Shown piece by piece: positions 15,801 to 24,171 of a stretch of 35,168 bases of DNA. A model generated the notes under the pieces. That model did not search any database, was not told where the DNA came from, and saw nothing but the letters and a program-made list of their open reading frames with translations. Numbering within the stretch: the first letter of the stretch is position 1; every line of letters starts with the position of its first letter. Origin of the DNA: a virus; the IMG/VR virus record IMGVR_UViG_3300033148_001126, positions 1 through 35,168 of that record; one strand, written 5' to 3'. The translations under genes and the position numbers were made by a program.

Positions 15801-17816
15801 TATTACAGTAAACTCCTTCTTCCCCTTAGTCTTTACTACAGTAGTATCCATAGTATCAGTACCAAAGGATTCCACCATCTTATCTTTTAAGATTTGGAAG
15901 TCAGGAGACCATGTAGCTTTAGGAGCCACTGTAGGCTTCTTTACAGGCTTTTTAATTGCCTCTGGTATGATGGGAGCCTTAGTAACTAAATCCTTCTTAG
16001 GAGTGGGGAATAGGGCATCTATCCCTATCTTAGTCTCAGGGAACTCCTTAAGAATTATATCGGCATTTTTCCTAGCAATAGATAACTCTTTTGCTGCTAC
16101 CTCTAAATGACCTTTAGCCTCTAAAGCTTTAGCAGTATTAATCTTCTGAGTAACCCCATGGTTTATTACAGCGGTTACTCTTTCATCAGTGACCTTCTCA
16201 CTTATAAAGGATGGCTCTGTTGTTCCTAACTTAGTATGAATATCTTCTAACTTAATAGATGCTTCCTGCTCAGGAGTTAAGTTATTAAGGGCAGCAGTGA
16301 CCTCTTTAAGGGCCTTCTCCTTTGTAATCAGCCCCTCATAGAATCTATCCATAGCAGTCTGAGCTTTTATCTGCTGAGGATTGACCCTTTCCCCTATTAC
16401 TGGAGCTGGTTTAACCGCTTCCTGAAATTCTGTTATTGCTTGTACTGGTTCCTTTGCTACAATTGTAGGTACTTCTCTAGCAGCTTCTTGAGCAGTAAGT
16501 TCCTTCTCAAATACTCTCCTCTCAAGCTCTGGTTGACGTTGGATAGCTCCAGCAGTTAATGTAGTTGGTGCCTCTCTTGGTTTAGGTACAAGCACCTCCT
16601 CCTTCTTAACCTCCTCCTTTGGCACTCTTAGAGGACGATGTGACTTACCTACATCACTTAACTGTTTATCAACAGAAGTTTTTACCTCTTCCATCTTATC
16701 TGGATCTGTAGAAAGAATGTCCTCTTTACTAATACTGATAGGAGTCTCTTGATATACTCTCTCAATATCCTCAGCAGCAGTTATTAGTTCCTCGTTAAAA
16801 TTAACTGGCCCCTTCTCAGATACAATCTTAATAGAGTCATCCCAAATTTTAGCTAACTCAGGATCTTTCTTAGAGAGTATATCACTAACCTCTGTAAACC
16901 CCTCTAGTCTAATAAGTGCATTCTCAGATTTTAATTTATTCTTTAATGTTCTCTTTCTAAAATGAGAGATACTCTGACCAATTCCACCAAAAGCCATAGA
17001 CATAATTATAGAAGGGCCAATAGAGTCTAAGGCAGCAGTACCGATATCTTGAGCACCCTCAATCTCAAAGTCTTGCATCCATTGTGCTTCTAGCCCAGAC
17101 TGAACCATCTCAGTGGGTACTTCAATAGCGCCTGTCTTAAGCATTGCCAGTCCGACACCTTTAGCAGAGGTCTCCGTAAGTTGCTTAATAGCTCCCTTAA
17201 TGCCACCTTTAGCAGCAGTTTTGAATAGAGAGCCAACTACACCACCAGTCATTAACTCTAAGGGGAGGGCAATAGCTTCAATACCTACCTCTGTTAATGC
17301 ACTCTTTCTTGCATAAGACTCTGCCTCTTCTTGAGATAGATTATTAGCCAATCCTTCTTTTAGTTTAGAGCCATAAGTACCAGCACCAAATAATGTAGCC
17401 ATAGTACCTATAGCAGCAGTACCTCCAGCTATAGGTCCAGCAAGGAGTGTGCCAGCAATACCAGCTATAAGAGGGGATAAAGATAATGGAGCACTCTCAG
17501 CAGCACCCATAAAACTTTTCTTTATCCAACCCTCTTTATCATAATACTCTCTAATATCTGGTTGAAGAAACTTTCTCTCTTCTCTTTGTTTACGTGCCCA
17601 CTCATCTAGTCCTGTATCCTCACCAGTCATAGTCTCATAAGCATGACCTCCCATCTCTAATACACGGGCACTACCTCTCCCTAATGCAGATGTTAAATCA
17701 GTAAAGAGCCCCCTATCACCAACATAGAAATCTTTTCCATAGGTAGATTCAGGAAGTTCTCCTGGTTGTGTAGCAGTTGGTATAGCTAATATATCATAAT
17801 TAATCTCTGTTGGCAT
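12834..17816 (-). CDS. Giant virion/ejection protein with HExxH zincin motif, 1660 aa
   Basis: Largest gene in the window. Residues about 105-145 are Gly- and Ala-rich and hydrophobic (LIAGIAGTLLAGPIAGGTAA), and 180-240 contain similar amphipathic stretches. About 350-660 is a charged Pro/Lys/Glu linker region. Residues 812-816 read HELDH followed by AL, an HExxH zinc-metallopeptidase signature, with FNHKAHKITIG-type beta strands just before it. The last 600 residues are mainly helical. By size and position at the end of the ejection-protein genes it is probably the functional counterpart of T7 gp16, injected with the DNA and helping cross the envelope. T7 gp16 carries a transglycosylase; here a peptidase-like domain may take that place. 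The third zinc ligand is not identified. Confidence 0.7.
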   Translation of the reverse strand: MPTEINYDILAIPTATQPGELPESTYGKDFYVGDRGLFTDLTSALGRGSARVLEMGGHAYETMTGEDTGLDEWARKQREERKFLQPDIREYYDKEGWIKKSFMGAAESAPLSLSPLIAGIAGTLLAGPIAGGTAAIGTMATLFGAGTYGSKLKEGLANNLSQEEAESYARKSALTEVGIEAIALPLELMTGGVVGSLFKTAAKGGIKGAIKQLTETSAKGVGLAMLKTGAIEVPTEMVQSGLEAQWMQDFEIEGAQDIGTAALDSIGPSIIMSMAFGGIGQSISHFRKRTLKNKLKSENALIRLEGFTEVSDILSKKDPELAKIWDDSIKIVSEKGPVNFNEELITAAEDIERVYQETPISISKEDILSTDPDKMEEVKTSVDKQLSDVGKSHRPLRVPKEEVKKEEVLVPKPREAPTTLTAGAIQRQPELERRVFEKELTAQEAAREVPTIVAKEPVQAITEFQEAVKPAPVIGERVNPQQIKAQTAMDRFYEGLITKEKALKEVTAALNNLTPEQEASIKLEDIHTKLGTTEPSFISEKVTDERVTAVINHGVTQKINTAKALEAKGHLEVAAKELSIARKNADIILKEFPETKIGIDALFPTPKKDLVTKAPIIPEAIKKPVKKPTVAPKATWSPDFQILKDKMVESFGTDTMDTTVVKTKGKKEFTVIYKAGDKTFTGVGLTAKKAAGQAQQQIQEEIFPAGVPRKKTKGATDIRTPKERQADLKLISEIKTADDIVRVAGELNGYDSLLGKISSYLKGIAGKKQMGDIGIEIAPGVKSFYNHKAHKITIGMGINVYGKQKASEIMLHELDHALTVNKYKQGGWFATRMGELFQEARSNLSSDELTLLKNWTPQKVNKNLKGFNKDLNFYSGDVYYGLLNEYEFMAQMTTNKDFQDFLKSIKVDKPTNKIKTLWDKFIAMMGKVFGLNPDEYTLLSEALTIQEQLIKSEFKEVTSKVEEVSPAMTEEQKINLVKEGMVDTSSKKETIKEFFKDSGRLIKDIGMPISNRLRNIHTKLRVMLLKMESKINRSNMNDYKSTEPFIKAYERLDKGKKAEVFYALNNRKLDKAKEILNDDKAFASLQKVLKRIEKEAELLGLIVNKIDGYFPRKVKDIDGLTEWFRKRAEEEAKKEGKELTRGEVAELEDISKQLKTGVFQNLPRAGSTKERSIINVHPDAMRFYEEPVTALIDHIYTMNTQIASDTLVGATRRQRLVKQIRRIDKMEDKATKEDLLLRDQAANQLADKDKILEDSIADTISTYVKDKGEQREAIEMIRERLKERGMHGPVSKFRNVGLMFALGNISSAVTQLADPVFSIYESGLGNTVGAIGDYLKTDKGKKLVDLFDLNQQAKEFATGGTTKYLDKVLTLSGLKMTDLFGKGVFLRAKQRNILKQGEEVFVKEFKDFGKERELQSAYKAFKNDTIHENELAQDILFAELSEYQPISLSEMPKKYLGAGNLRIFWMLKSFAIKALNATLNEAHTEFKQKNYKKGIQKSLALISLLSLAGAGTDEIKDFLMGREKDLSDSVIDSFLQLMMLNRYSLERGFKSENILNSLISGQLPPIRFADDFLSDVVHLAQGEVSYKSMKYVPMFGRQTYARLTPQGKEKELKMAKKDVASLDKAREINRKINTFNRGKKKEDKISKINLSSLRKRLREE

Positions 17817-17827
17817 ATCGTCCTCTA

Positions 17828-18874
17828 TTATCTATGAGCTTGTTTTATTCCTGCCCCTATATCCCGGAACACATTACCTATGCCACTTAATAATCCAGGG
17901 CTTTCAGCAGGAAACCAACGATTAGATGCAGGATCGAACTCAATCTTTACTCCATTTTTATATCCTATCCTAACTCCATCCTCTACTGTAATATTTGTAA
18001 TCTCTCCTGAAGTTGTAGGAGTAGTGGATTTAGTAGTAGTGGTAGTGGGCCTTTGAGTGAGTCTTTGAAGATTCAGTCTGTAAGCATCTTCAATAGCCTC
18101 TAGTGCTACCTTATTTGTAGCCTTCCCTTTCTCTTGTTTATAGTACTTAGTTAATGTCTTCTCAGTTTTAGGCTCAGTGAAATTAGTATAGATATCTTTA
18201 ATAGCCTTTTTTCTTTTAGGTTCAGTATATAACTCAGAGATTCTCCCACCTGTTGCTCCAACAGGTGCTCCGGCACTAAGGGCCACACTATATTCACTTC
18301 GTATATAATCTGCTCTTTCCTGAGTTTGATCTGGTTCAAATAAATCCTTAGCCTGTTCAGAGATCTTTAGGTAAATATCAGACCTATCTTTAGCAGAAAG
18401 CCCCTTACCTGCAAATTGTCCTTGTGCCTGGATAGCCAAAGTATCATCAATAAACCTCTGATAATCTTCATCACTGCCTCCAAAGTCTTTCTTTGGGAAT
18501 GCAGCAGCTACTTGATTACGAGCATCAATCATAGCTTGCTCTCGTTTAAATTTAGTAGCATAGCTTAGATCTTCTCTAGTATCTTTTCTAGCTGTCTCTA
18601 CTTCCCTTAATCTAAACTCTTGGCCTGCCTCTCTCTCACTAACTTTAAACTCTTCACCAGCAACTCTTTCACTAGCCCTAAACCCTTGTTCACTCTTCTG
18701 TAGTTTAGCGGCCTGAGTATTTCTATAATCAGCTATCTGCTTATCCCTATTCATCTGGATAATATTCTGCATCTGAGAATAATTAAACTTCTCTTGCTCC
18801 TTTAAAGAATCCTTATAGGAAGAGGCAGCCCCACCGATTCCAGATAGTAAACCTCTTGTCCAATCTAGTCCCAT
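17828..18874 (-). CDS. Virion protein with long coiled coil, 348 aa (ejection-type)
   Basis: Starts GLDWTRGLLSGIGGAAS. Residues about 20-115 then form a long charged helix with an internal repeat (ASERVAGEEFKVSEREAGQEFRLRE has two copies of a roughly 9-residue unit). A Thr-rich linker (PTTTTTKSTTPTTSG) precedes a small C-terminal domain, and the end again reads LLSGIGNVFRDIGAGIKQA, echoing the N-terminal LLSGIGG motif. Amphipathic ends with a coiled-coil body suit an internal core or ejection protein, consistent with neighbours on both sides. No named family. Confidence 0.6.
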   Translation of the reverse strand: MGLDWTRGLLSGIGGAASSYKDSLKEQEKFNYSQMQNIIQMNRDKQIADYRNTQAAKLQKSEQGFRASERVAGEEFKVSEREAGQEFRLREVETARKDTREDLSYATKFKREQAMIDARNQVAAAFPKKDFGGSDEDYQRFIDDTLAIQAQGQFAGKGLSAKDRSDIYLKISEQAKDLFEPDQTQERADYIRSEYSVALSAGAPVGATGGRISELYTEPKRKKAIKDIYTNFTEPKTEKTLTKYYKQEKGKATNKVALEAIEDAYRLNLQRLTQRPTTTTTKSTTPTTSGEITNITVEDGVRIGYKNGVKIEFDPASNRWFPAESPGLLSGIGNVFRDIGAGIKQAHR

Positions 18875-18876
18875 TA

Positions 18877-19452
18877 TTATGCTCCTCTTGGTACTCTTTT
18901 TTGTAATTGATTATTTACCATCTGTTGTGTAGGTTTAGGAGCTACCCCAGCCTGTTGTCCTATCTGCATACCAACCTGTCGTTGTTCATTTGAGAGCAGG
19001 GGCTCTACTGACTGCTGTAGCTCTACAGGATCAATAGTACCATTCTTAATTCCTTGATGGATATACTGCTGTAAGGTATCCTGAAAAATCTGAGTAACCT
19101 GTCCCTCATCTGTAATACTAAAGATACCAGATGCATTACCAGTCTCAATTAAATCACTTACTAAATAAATACTACCACCAAGCAGTGCATTAGTGGTAGG
19201 AGGAGACCCTGTAGACTGTGCCACCATATTCTCTGCCATAGAGTTAACCTGTAGTGCAGTAGCAGGGACGGTCTGATTGGGGTCTCCGCTCTTAAGCATG
19301 TCTAAAATACTAGAGGAGGTAGCTTTATTATGGATTAAATCCATTAACATAGTAACATAAGAGTCCATCTCCTGCTTATCCTTTGGATTTAATTTATCTG
19401 GATTCGTTAATCCCTCAAGCATTCCTGCCTGTTGTAATTGTTCTTCTGCCAT
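18877..19452 (-). CDS. Putative internal virion protein, 191 aa
   Basis: Gln- and Met-rich, mostly helical protein (MAEEQLQQAGMLEGLTNP at the start, EQRQVGMQIGQQAGVAPKP near the end). No recognised domain. It overlaps the upstream gene by one base (TAATG type) and lies 2 bp before the 348-aa gene, within the run of probable ejection proteins. Assigned as a virion component by position and composition. Confidence 0.5.
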   Translation of the reverse strand: MAEEQLQQAGMLEGLTNPDKLNPKDKQEMDSYVTMLMDLIHNKATSSSILDMLKSGDPNQTVPATALQVNSMAENMVAQSTGSPPTTNALLGGSIYLVSDLIETGNASGIFSITDEGQVTQIFQDTLQQYIHQGIKNGTIDPVELQQSVEPLLSNEQRQVGMQIGQQAGVAPKPTQQMVNNQLQKRVPRGA

Positions 19453-20387
19453 TATATAATACCCCTTCTAGCTTCTGCTGCTCTATCTAAGATTGCTTGT
19501 GTCTTTTGATTTCTTGATCCTATCTCCTCATAGAAGCTATCTCTAAAATCCTCTTGAGCAGTATTAAAACTCTGGCCTAATAATTTAAACATATCACGAC
19601 CCATAGTAGGAATATATAAATTACCAAGACCTACAGCATCAATAGCCTCTTGCTTATGCTGAAACGCCTCAGATGCAGAGAAGGAGAATCTATTAGCAAG
19701 TTCAAGTCTATTACGAAGATCACCATATCTCTTATTAACTTTTAAGGTTGCATCATTAATCCTACGATCTTCCACTCTATTCCAAGTATCAGCATCAGAA
19801 TAGAAATCATCAGGTTTATCTCTCTTTTCTAAGGCATCAGCTAATTCACGCTTATATGCCTCAAACTCCTTATAATTAATCTCTTGAGCATTATACCCAT
19901 CTCCTAACCCAGCTTGGTCTCTAAACCAATTCCCCTCATATGTATCTTTTACACCTTGCTCAGTTATAAGACCAGAGGATAACATTTGATTATACTTCTC
20001 TATACTATCCTTATCCCAATCTACATTCTGCCCTACCTGGGACTCAGTTCCAGAGTCAGGATCATATTCATAAGTAGGTTTAAAACTAAGATTCGCTATA
20101 CCCTTCTCAACATCTGTCATTTCATTTTCAAAGTAATAGGCATGCAGTCCCTCTGATACCAATGAATCTCTTATATCCCCAAGACTTTCTTTTGGAAACC
20201 TATAACCACTCTCCCAGTCTCCCCTCCTTACTAGTACATCTCCACTTTGTTTTTCTACATCTCCCCATAGTTTATCGGGATCTAACATAGAGGGGTTTAA
20301 AGGTTGATCTAATAAGGAACCAGCTTGATACTGATACCCTCCCTCAGTACCATTGAGTAAGCCACCAGCTTGATATTGATAAGCCAT
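19452..20387 (-). CDS. Putative internal virion protein, 311 aa
   Basis: Begins with a short duplicated unit: AYQYQAGGLLNGTEGG, then YQYQAGSLLDQPLN. The middle is rich in aromatic and acidic residues, and the C-terminal 120 residues form basic/acidic helices (RVEDRRINDATLKVNKRYG). No recognised catalytic motif. It is packed between a Gly-rich membrane-like protein and the 191-aa gene. Probably part of the ejectosome or tail. Confidence 0.5.
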   Translation of the reverse strand: MAYQYQAGGLLNGTEGGYQYQAGSLLDQPLNPSMLDPDKLWGDVEKQSGDVLVRRGDWESGYRFPKESLGDIRDSLVSEGLHAYYFENEMTDVEKGIANLSFKPTYEYDPDSGTESQVGQNVDWDKDSIEKYNQMLSSGLITEQGVKDTYEGNWFRDQAGLGDGYNAQEINYKEFEAYKRELADALEKRDKPDDFYSDADTWNRVEDRRINDATLKVNKRYGDLRNRLELANRFSFSASEAFQHKQEAIDAVGLGNLYIPTMGRDMFKLLGQSFNTAQEDFRDSFYEEIGSRNQKTQAILDRAAEARRGII

Positions 20388-20389
20388 AA

Positions 20390-21097
20390 TTATACCCTAT
20401 ACTTTTCAATAGTTGTTTCTTGTAGTGGAGCAGTAGGAACCTCTTTCCTCTCACCAATACCTACACCTAACTCTGCCCTAAAGCCACCAATCTCCCTTCG
20501 TCTCTCATCAGCAGCCGCTTGTAGTTCACTCACTTGTTTTGTTTGAGCCTCTAGTTGCTCCTCTGGAGAATCAGCAAGTAATCCTTTAGCTGCCTCTGTT
20601 ACTCCACCAGCAATCATCTGTCTTGTTGCTATAGTCTTCTGTGCCTCGGTAAGTGCTTCCATACCTGAAGGCGTAGTAGGTCCACTTACTTGTGTCATTG
20701 CAGCAGGCATACTTCCAGGAGTAGCTCCAAGTAGTCCTATATGAGCCGTAGCTCCAGCTTGTGTTAGTGGCCCAGTAACTCCAGGTGCAAGCTCTGGCGC
20801 AATAACTCCAGGAGCAGCAGCAATACCAGCACTAGTGCCTCCTATTGTCCCACTAAAACCAACAGAGGCTATATGACTTATTCCTCCTAGAACTCCACCA
20901 GTAACAAGCCCACCAACAGCACCAGTAAGAATACCCTTTCCAATATCACCACCAGTAATAGCAGCTCCAATGCCCCCAACAACAGCTCCAACAATAGCTC
21001 CACTAATAGCAGTAGATATAATTGTACCAGCTAATGTCATTCCAGCAACAGCAGAACTAGCTGTTAATGCATAGGCAACAGCAATACCTATCCCCAT
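20390..21097 (-). CDS. Gly/Ala-rich hydrophobic virion protein, 235 aa (pore-like)
   Basis: Residues 5-95 are almost free of charge and full of small residues in GxxxG-like spacing (AVVGGIGAAITGG and GGLVTGGVLGGI). Such segments pack as membrane helices and occur in podovirus ejection proteins that form a channel in the host envelope. The C-terminal 70 residues switch to a polar coiled coil (EEQLEAQTKQVSELQAAADERRREI) and a proline-containing tail. The position beside an acetyltransferase-like protein and the giant protein matches the ejection cluster seen in T7-like phages. Confidence 0.6.
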   Translation of the reverse strand: MGIGIAVAYALTASSAVAGMTLAGTIISTAISGAIVGAVVGGIGAAITGGDIGKGILTGAVGGLVTGGVLGGISHIASVGFSGTIGGTSAGIAAAPGVIAPELAPGVTGPLTQAGATAHIGLLGATPGSMPAAMTQVSGPTTPSGMEALTEAQKTIATRQMIAGGVTEAAKGLLADSPEEQLEAQTKQVSELQAAADERRREIGGFRAELGVGIGERKEVPTAPLQETTIEKYRV

Positions 21098-21099
21098 GA

Positions 21100-21525
21100 T
21101 TAATCCTCCTTATACTTAGAGTACATATACATTATCTCATCTTCACTATTAATGCCTGTACCTTTTAATTTACATATCCTTTTTGAACCAAGGAATCCCA
21201 TCATCATTGCTATAGCCCTATTTTCTACAGAGGCAAAATTAATCATTGCCTTACAATCTGTTTTAGAGAACATATAATTCTTAACTTGTATCATAAACTT
21301 TAATAATCTTTTACCTTCAATCCTCTCCTTTCTATGAAGATGGATATCATACCTAGTAAGAGATATAGGTAAGCAGGCACAACAAATATTCTCTTCATCA
21401 TCTATAAAAAGATAGCACTGTTCTTGATTTAATAAGGTAAGTAGCTTACCACTATCTACCTCATCTCCAACGATATCTCGAATAATACCATAATCCATAT
21501 TAGTCTGTGCTCGTCTAATCTTCAT
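21100..21525 (-). CDS. GNAT-like/T7 gp13-like small virion protein, 141 aa
   Basis: The ATG at 21525 forms a TAATG overlap with the upstream stop. An in-frame TTG at 21543 would add six residues but is less likely. The fold pattern fits a GCN5-related acetyltransferase: a beta strand with CYLFIDDEENICCACLPI, then basic ERIEGKRLLKFMIQVKNYMF, then INFASVENRAIAMMMGFLGSKR. The last is the typical asparagine-containing strand and helix before the C-terminal beta strands. The acetyl-CoA loop (Q/RxxGxG/A) is not well preserved, so the role may be structural. Similar proteins (T7 gp13 type) sit in the ejection gene clusters of podoviruses. Confidence 0.55.
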   Translation of the reverse strand: MKIRRAQTNMDYGIIRDIVGDEVDSGKLLTLLNQEQCYLFIDDEENICCACLPISLTRYDIHLHRKERIEGKRLLKFMIQVKNYMFSKTDCKAMINFASVENRAIAMMMGFLGSKRICKLKGTGINSEDEIMYMYSKYKED

Positions 21526-22796
21526 TATGGTGTAACACCCCAAGAAGCTGCATTCTTATAATTCTCTAAAATTACATTAAGACGGGCTTGATCTATATTA
21601 CCCATAGAACCAACTAAATCCATAGACGCATTAGAGTGTGCTAATAAATTATTAAAGGTTACAACAGATGGTGGAAGATCTCCTGGCTGATATCCTTCCC
21701 TCTCCTCATATCCTATATCCCCTGCCATAAAATCATCACTAGCAAGTAATTGGCCAATAGCCGTCTGAGTATTCTGAGAGATTTGAGACATAGCTGACAT
21801 AGAGGAATCATACTGTGCTTGACTAATATCATTAGACTGTAGTCTCATCTGTAAGGTATCACTCATATCCTGTAGCTTAACTCTAGTATCTCTATCCCAG
21901 GTCTGTTGCATATCCGTAAGGTATACTGTATTCTCAAAGTCTACCCTCTTCATCGCCTCTGTAAAGGAGTTTTGAATAGCTTGTGTACTCTGATCTAATT
22001 GAGTTTGAAGTACCTTTAAATCTCCTGATACTGCTCCCTCTGTATAAGTCTGTTGTCTGAGATTCTCTGCTTGCTGTTGAGTTAGGTTGGCTTGAGCAAA
22101 CACTGTAGCATTCTGTGCAGCAATAGGTAATGCACTCTCAATAGCTGCTCTCTCCCCAGCACCGGCTGCAATAGATGTATTTAGTAAACCCCTTGATCCT
22201 ACTTGCTCTGCTGCCCTAGTTCTAGCAGCTTGAATATAAGGAGAATCTCCAGCAAGTAATGTTTGTAGTTGAGTAGAGACTAAAGATTCTGGTGTGACGT
22301 AAGCAGTTCCAGACCTAATATCATAAGCTCTATTAGCTGGGTCTGAATAAGGTCTTGTATATGGACCCTCACTCCATGATCCATCTAAACCACCCGGTTG
22401 TGGGGTATACGGAGAATATGGAGAATCGTCTAGTAAGCCACCAGGAGCAGTAGGCGCAGTCCCAGGGACAGGCATAGTAGTAGAAGTAGGTGTATCTGGT
22501 ACACCTTGTCTTGCAGCTAAACCACTCTCATAAAGGCCAGCAGTTAATCTATTCTGCTCCTCTACTGATGGGAACCCTGAGACACTAGCCATCCCTTGTT
22601 TACCACCATGTACAGTTGGTACTGTAGCAGGATCTACATAAGCAGGGGAAGTGGTTGGTATTTCATAAGGAGTTACATCCCTATTAAATTCAGTAGATAA
22701 TCTACCTTGTTCTTCTGCACTTGGTATTACAGAAGGCTGTAAATCTTTATCTCTCGTACCAAGAATACTTCCTGGTGCATATGGATCATAGGCCAT
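21525..22796 (-). CDS. Putative virion/ejection protein, 423 aa
   Basis: The first 180 residues are Pro-, Gly- and Tyr-rich and low in complexity (YDPYAPGSILGT, PYSPYTPQPGGLDGSW), with SVIPSAEEQGRLST echoed later as GFPSVEEQNRLTAG. Residues about 190-330 are Gln- and Ala-rich helices (RAAEQVGSRGLLNTSIAAGAG, NLTQQQAENLRQQTYTEGA). Such disordered then helical proteins are common internal head or tail proteins. A strong AGGAAGGAGGAGG ribosome binding site precedes the ATG, so it is probably made in quantity. Confidence 0.55.
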   Translation of the reverse strand: MAYDPYAPGSILGTRDKDLQPSVIPSAEEQGRLSTEFNRDVTPYEIPTTSPAYVDPATVPTVHGGKQGMASVSGFPSVEEQNRLTAGLYESGLAARQGVPDTPTSTTMPVPGTAPTAPGGLLDDSPYSPYTPQPGGLDGSWSEGPYTRPYSDPANRAYDIRSGTAYVTPESLVSTQLQTLLAGDSPYIQAARTRAAEQVGSRGLLNTSIAAGAGERAAIESALPIAAQNATVFAQANLTQQQAENLRQQTYTEGAVSGDLKVLQTQLDQSTQAIQNSFTEAMKRVDFENTVYLTDMQQTWDRDTRVKLQDMSDTLQMRLQSNDISQAQYDSSMSAMSQISQNTQTAIGQLLASDDFMAGDIGYEEREGYQPGDLPPSVVTFNNLLAHSNASMDLVGSMGNIDQARLNVILENYKNAASWGVTP

Positions 22797-22810
22797 AGTC
22801 CTCCTCCTTC

Positions 22811-22987
22811 CTATTTATATGGAATATCTACATTTAATTTAGTAGCAATATCTACTAGTAATCTATCTTTATCTACTACTAAACCATATTCTAAGGCTCC
22901 TCTATTCTTAACAAATAGAACTTTTCTTAACTTTGAGTCTTTATTATCAGTTAGGTACTCTGTACCGTCTATCTCAATTGTAACCAT
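22811..22987 (-). CDS. Small hypothetical protein, 58 aa
   Basis: An ORF from ATG 22987 to TAG 22811 filling the gap between two structural genes. It begins MVTIEIDGTEYLTDNKD and ends LNVDIPYK. It is half charged residues, with short beta strands and a central helix predicted by eye. The ribosome binding site is weak. Support comes from the gap it fills, codon use like its neighbours, and a stop codon that lies just before the strong ribosome binding site of the next gene. Function unknown. Confidence 0.55.
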   Translation of the reverse strand: MVTIEIDGTEYLTDNKDSKLRKVLFVKNRGALEYGLVVDKDRLLVDIATKLNVDIPYK

Positions 22988-22996
22988 AATTTATAC

Positions 22997-23527
22997 CTAA
23001 TATGTGTGGTAGTATATAGCGCCTGTTTTAAATACAGTTGATGCATGAGTAAACGTACCTACTCTTGTTGCACGAAGTAGAAAACTATCCTCACAATAAA
23101 ACCTTCTTGTTCCAGTTGTTTCATCCCCTGTGAGACTAACCGTATGATTAGCAGCACCATCAGCAACTACTTTTGCATCAAGAACTATAATACTATCTCT
23201 TATTAATTGTATCCTTATTGCATCACCGGAATCTTCAGCACTTTGTACATCCATTGTTGCTGGATAAATGAAGCCTGGAATAGATAACCAATCAATAGCA
23301 TACTTTCCAGCTAACGAGGCAACTGTTGTCCAATTATCAGGAGTATCAATATCCCCCCCAGAAGCGGCTGCATCTGCTAAATTAGTATTAACACCTGATC
23401 CTGTATAACTCAAGGATGCAATACCCTCATTACCTATAGTCAATGTAGCCCCTGTTCCACTTATACCCGCAGCCTCAACAGTAAAAGGACCATTAGCAAA
23501 CTTACCACCACCAAATGTTCCTGACAT
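22997..23527 (-). CDS. Tail-associated beta-rich structural protein, 176 aa
   Basis: Starts MSGTFGGGKFANGPFTVEAA and continues as beta strands separated by Gly/Asp/Thr turns (GTGATLTIGNEGIASLSYTG, DSGDAIRIQLIRDSIIVLDA). Few lysines and many Gly, Thr, Ala and Val are usual for tail or decoration proteins. It lies 14 bp after the 209-aa gene. No named family recognised. Confidence 0.5.
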   Translation of the reverse strand: MSGTFGGGKFANGPFTVEAAGISGTGATLTIGNEGIASLSYTGSGVNTNLADAAASGGDIDTPDNWTTVASLAGKYAIDWLSIPGFIYPATMDVQSAEDSGDAIRIQLIRDSIIVLDAKVVADGAANHTVSLTGDETTGTRRFYCEDSFLLRATRVGTFTHASTVFKTGAIYYHTY

Positions 23528-23541
23528 AATATCTCTCCTTA

Positions 23542-24171
23542 TTATTTATCATAATCTACATTACCTTCAAGCTCAGAGATATCCCACTCTGTTAATGCAG
23601 TACATTTTAATTTAAAGGCAGTGCCAACTACATCACTCCTTACATATCCACCACTGGCAGAAGAAGTTCCCCCATAAGAAATAGTCTCTCCAGCCTGAGC
23701 CTTTGCTTGAAGGTACTCATTCTCCTTAATTAAAAATTCCCTACAGTAACCAACTACTCCAACTGGTAGTGTAAATATAACTTGTCCAGTTGCTCCAATA
23801 TTAGTAGATGTACTTTTATTTAACATCTCTTCAGATGTGAGTGTGTGATCTGTTGTATGATTTGATTGCTTATTTAAAGTAGTACCAACATATTCTATTG
23901 CACTTGCAGCTTCTACCTTAACTTGATATGTATCTGAACCAACGACAGCAGAGATATCTCTTAACTCAAGAAGGCCAGAAGTATTATTATAGGAGGGAAC
24001 ATACCCTTCTGCTAATATTCCTTGAAATATAGAGGCATCTTTAACTGTATCAAAATCTGCCTCTACTAAAACAAAGGCAGCACTGATTCCATCATTCTGT
24101 GTATTTTGTGTAGTGGATTTTACTAAATATCCTAATGGGATATTGTATAAAGTTTTATTAAAATAAGACAT
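23542..24171 (-). CDS. Tail-associated structural protein, 209 aa
   Basis: Begins SYFNKTLYNIPLGYLVKSTT. A mixed fold then follows, with a repeated strand-turn pattern and a C-terminal half of beta strands (GQVIFTLPVGVVGYCREFLI, then KLKCTALTEWDISELEG). The middle, DASIFQGILAEGYVPSYNNTS, could be a helix. It overlaps the hub gene by one base. Its location right after the tail-hub gene suggests a tail or hub accessory protein. Confidence 0.5.
   Translation of the reverse strand: MSYFNKTLYNIPLGYLVKSTTQNTQNDGISAAFVLVEADFDTVKDASIFQGILAEGYVPSYNNTSGLLELRDISAVVGSDTYQVKVEAASAIEYVGTTLNKQSNHTTDHTLTSEEMLNKSTSTNIGATGQVIFTLPVGVVGYCREFLIKENEYLQAKAQAGETISYGGTSSASGGYVRSDVVGTAFKLKCTALTEWDISELEGNVDYDK

Noticed and set aside
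21526-21543. TTG start for the acetyltransferase-like gene
   Set aside because: ATG 21525 gives a standard TAATG overlap with the preceding stop, and the six extra residues show no support.
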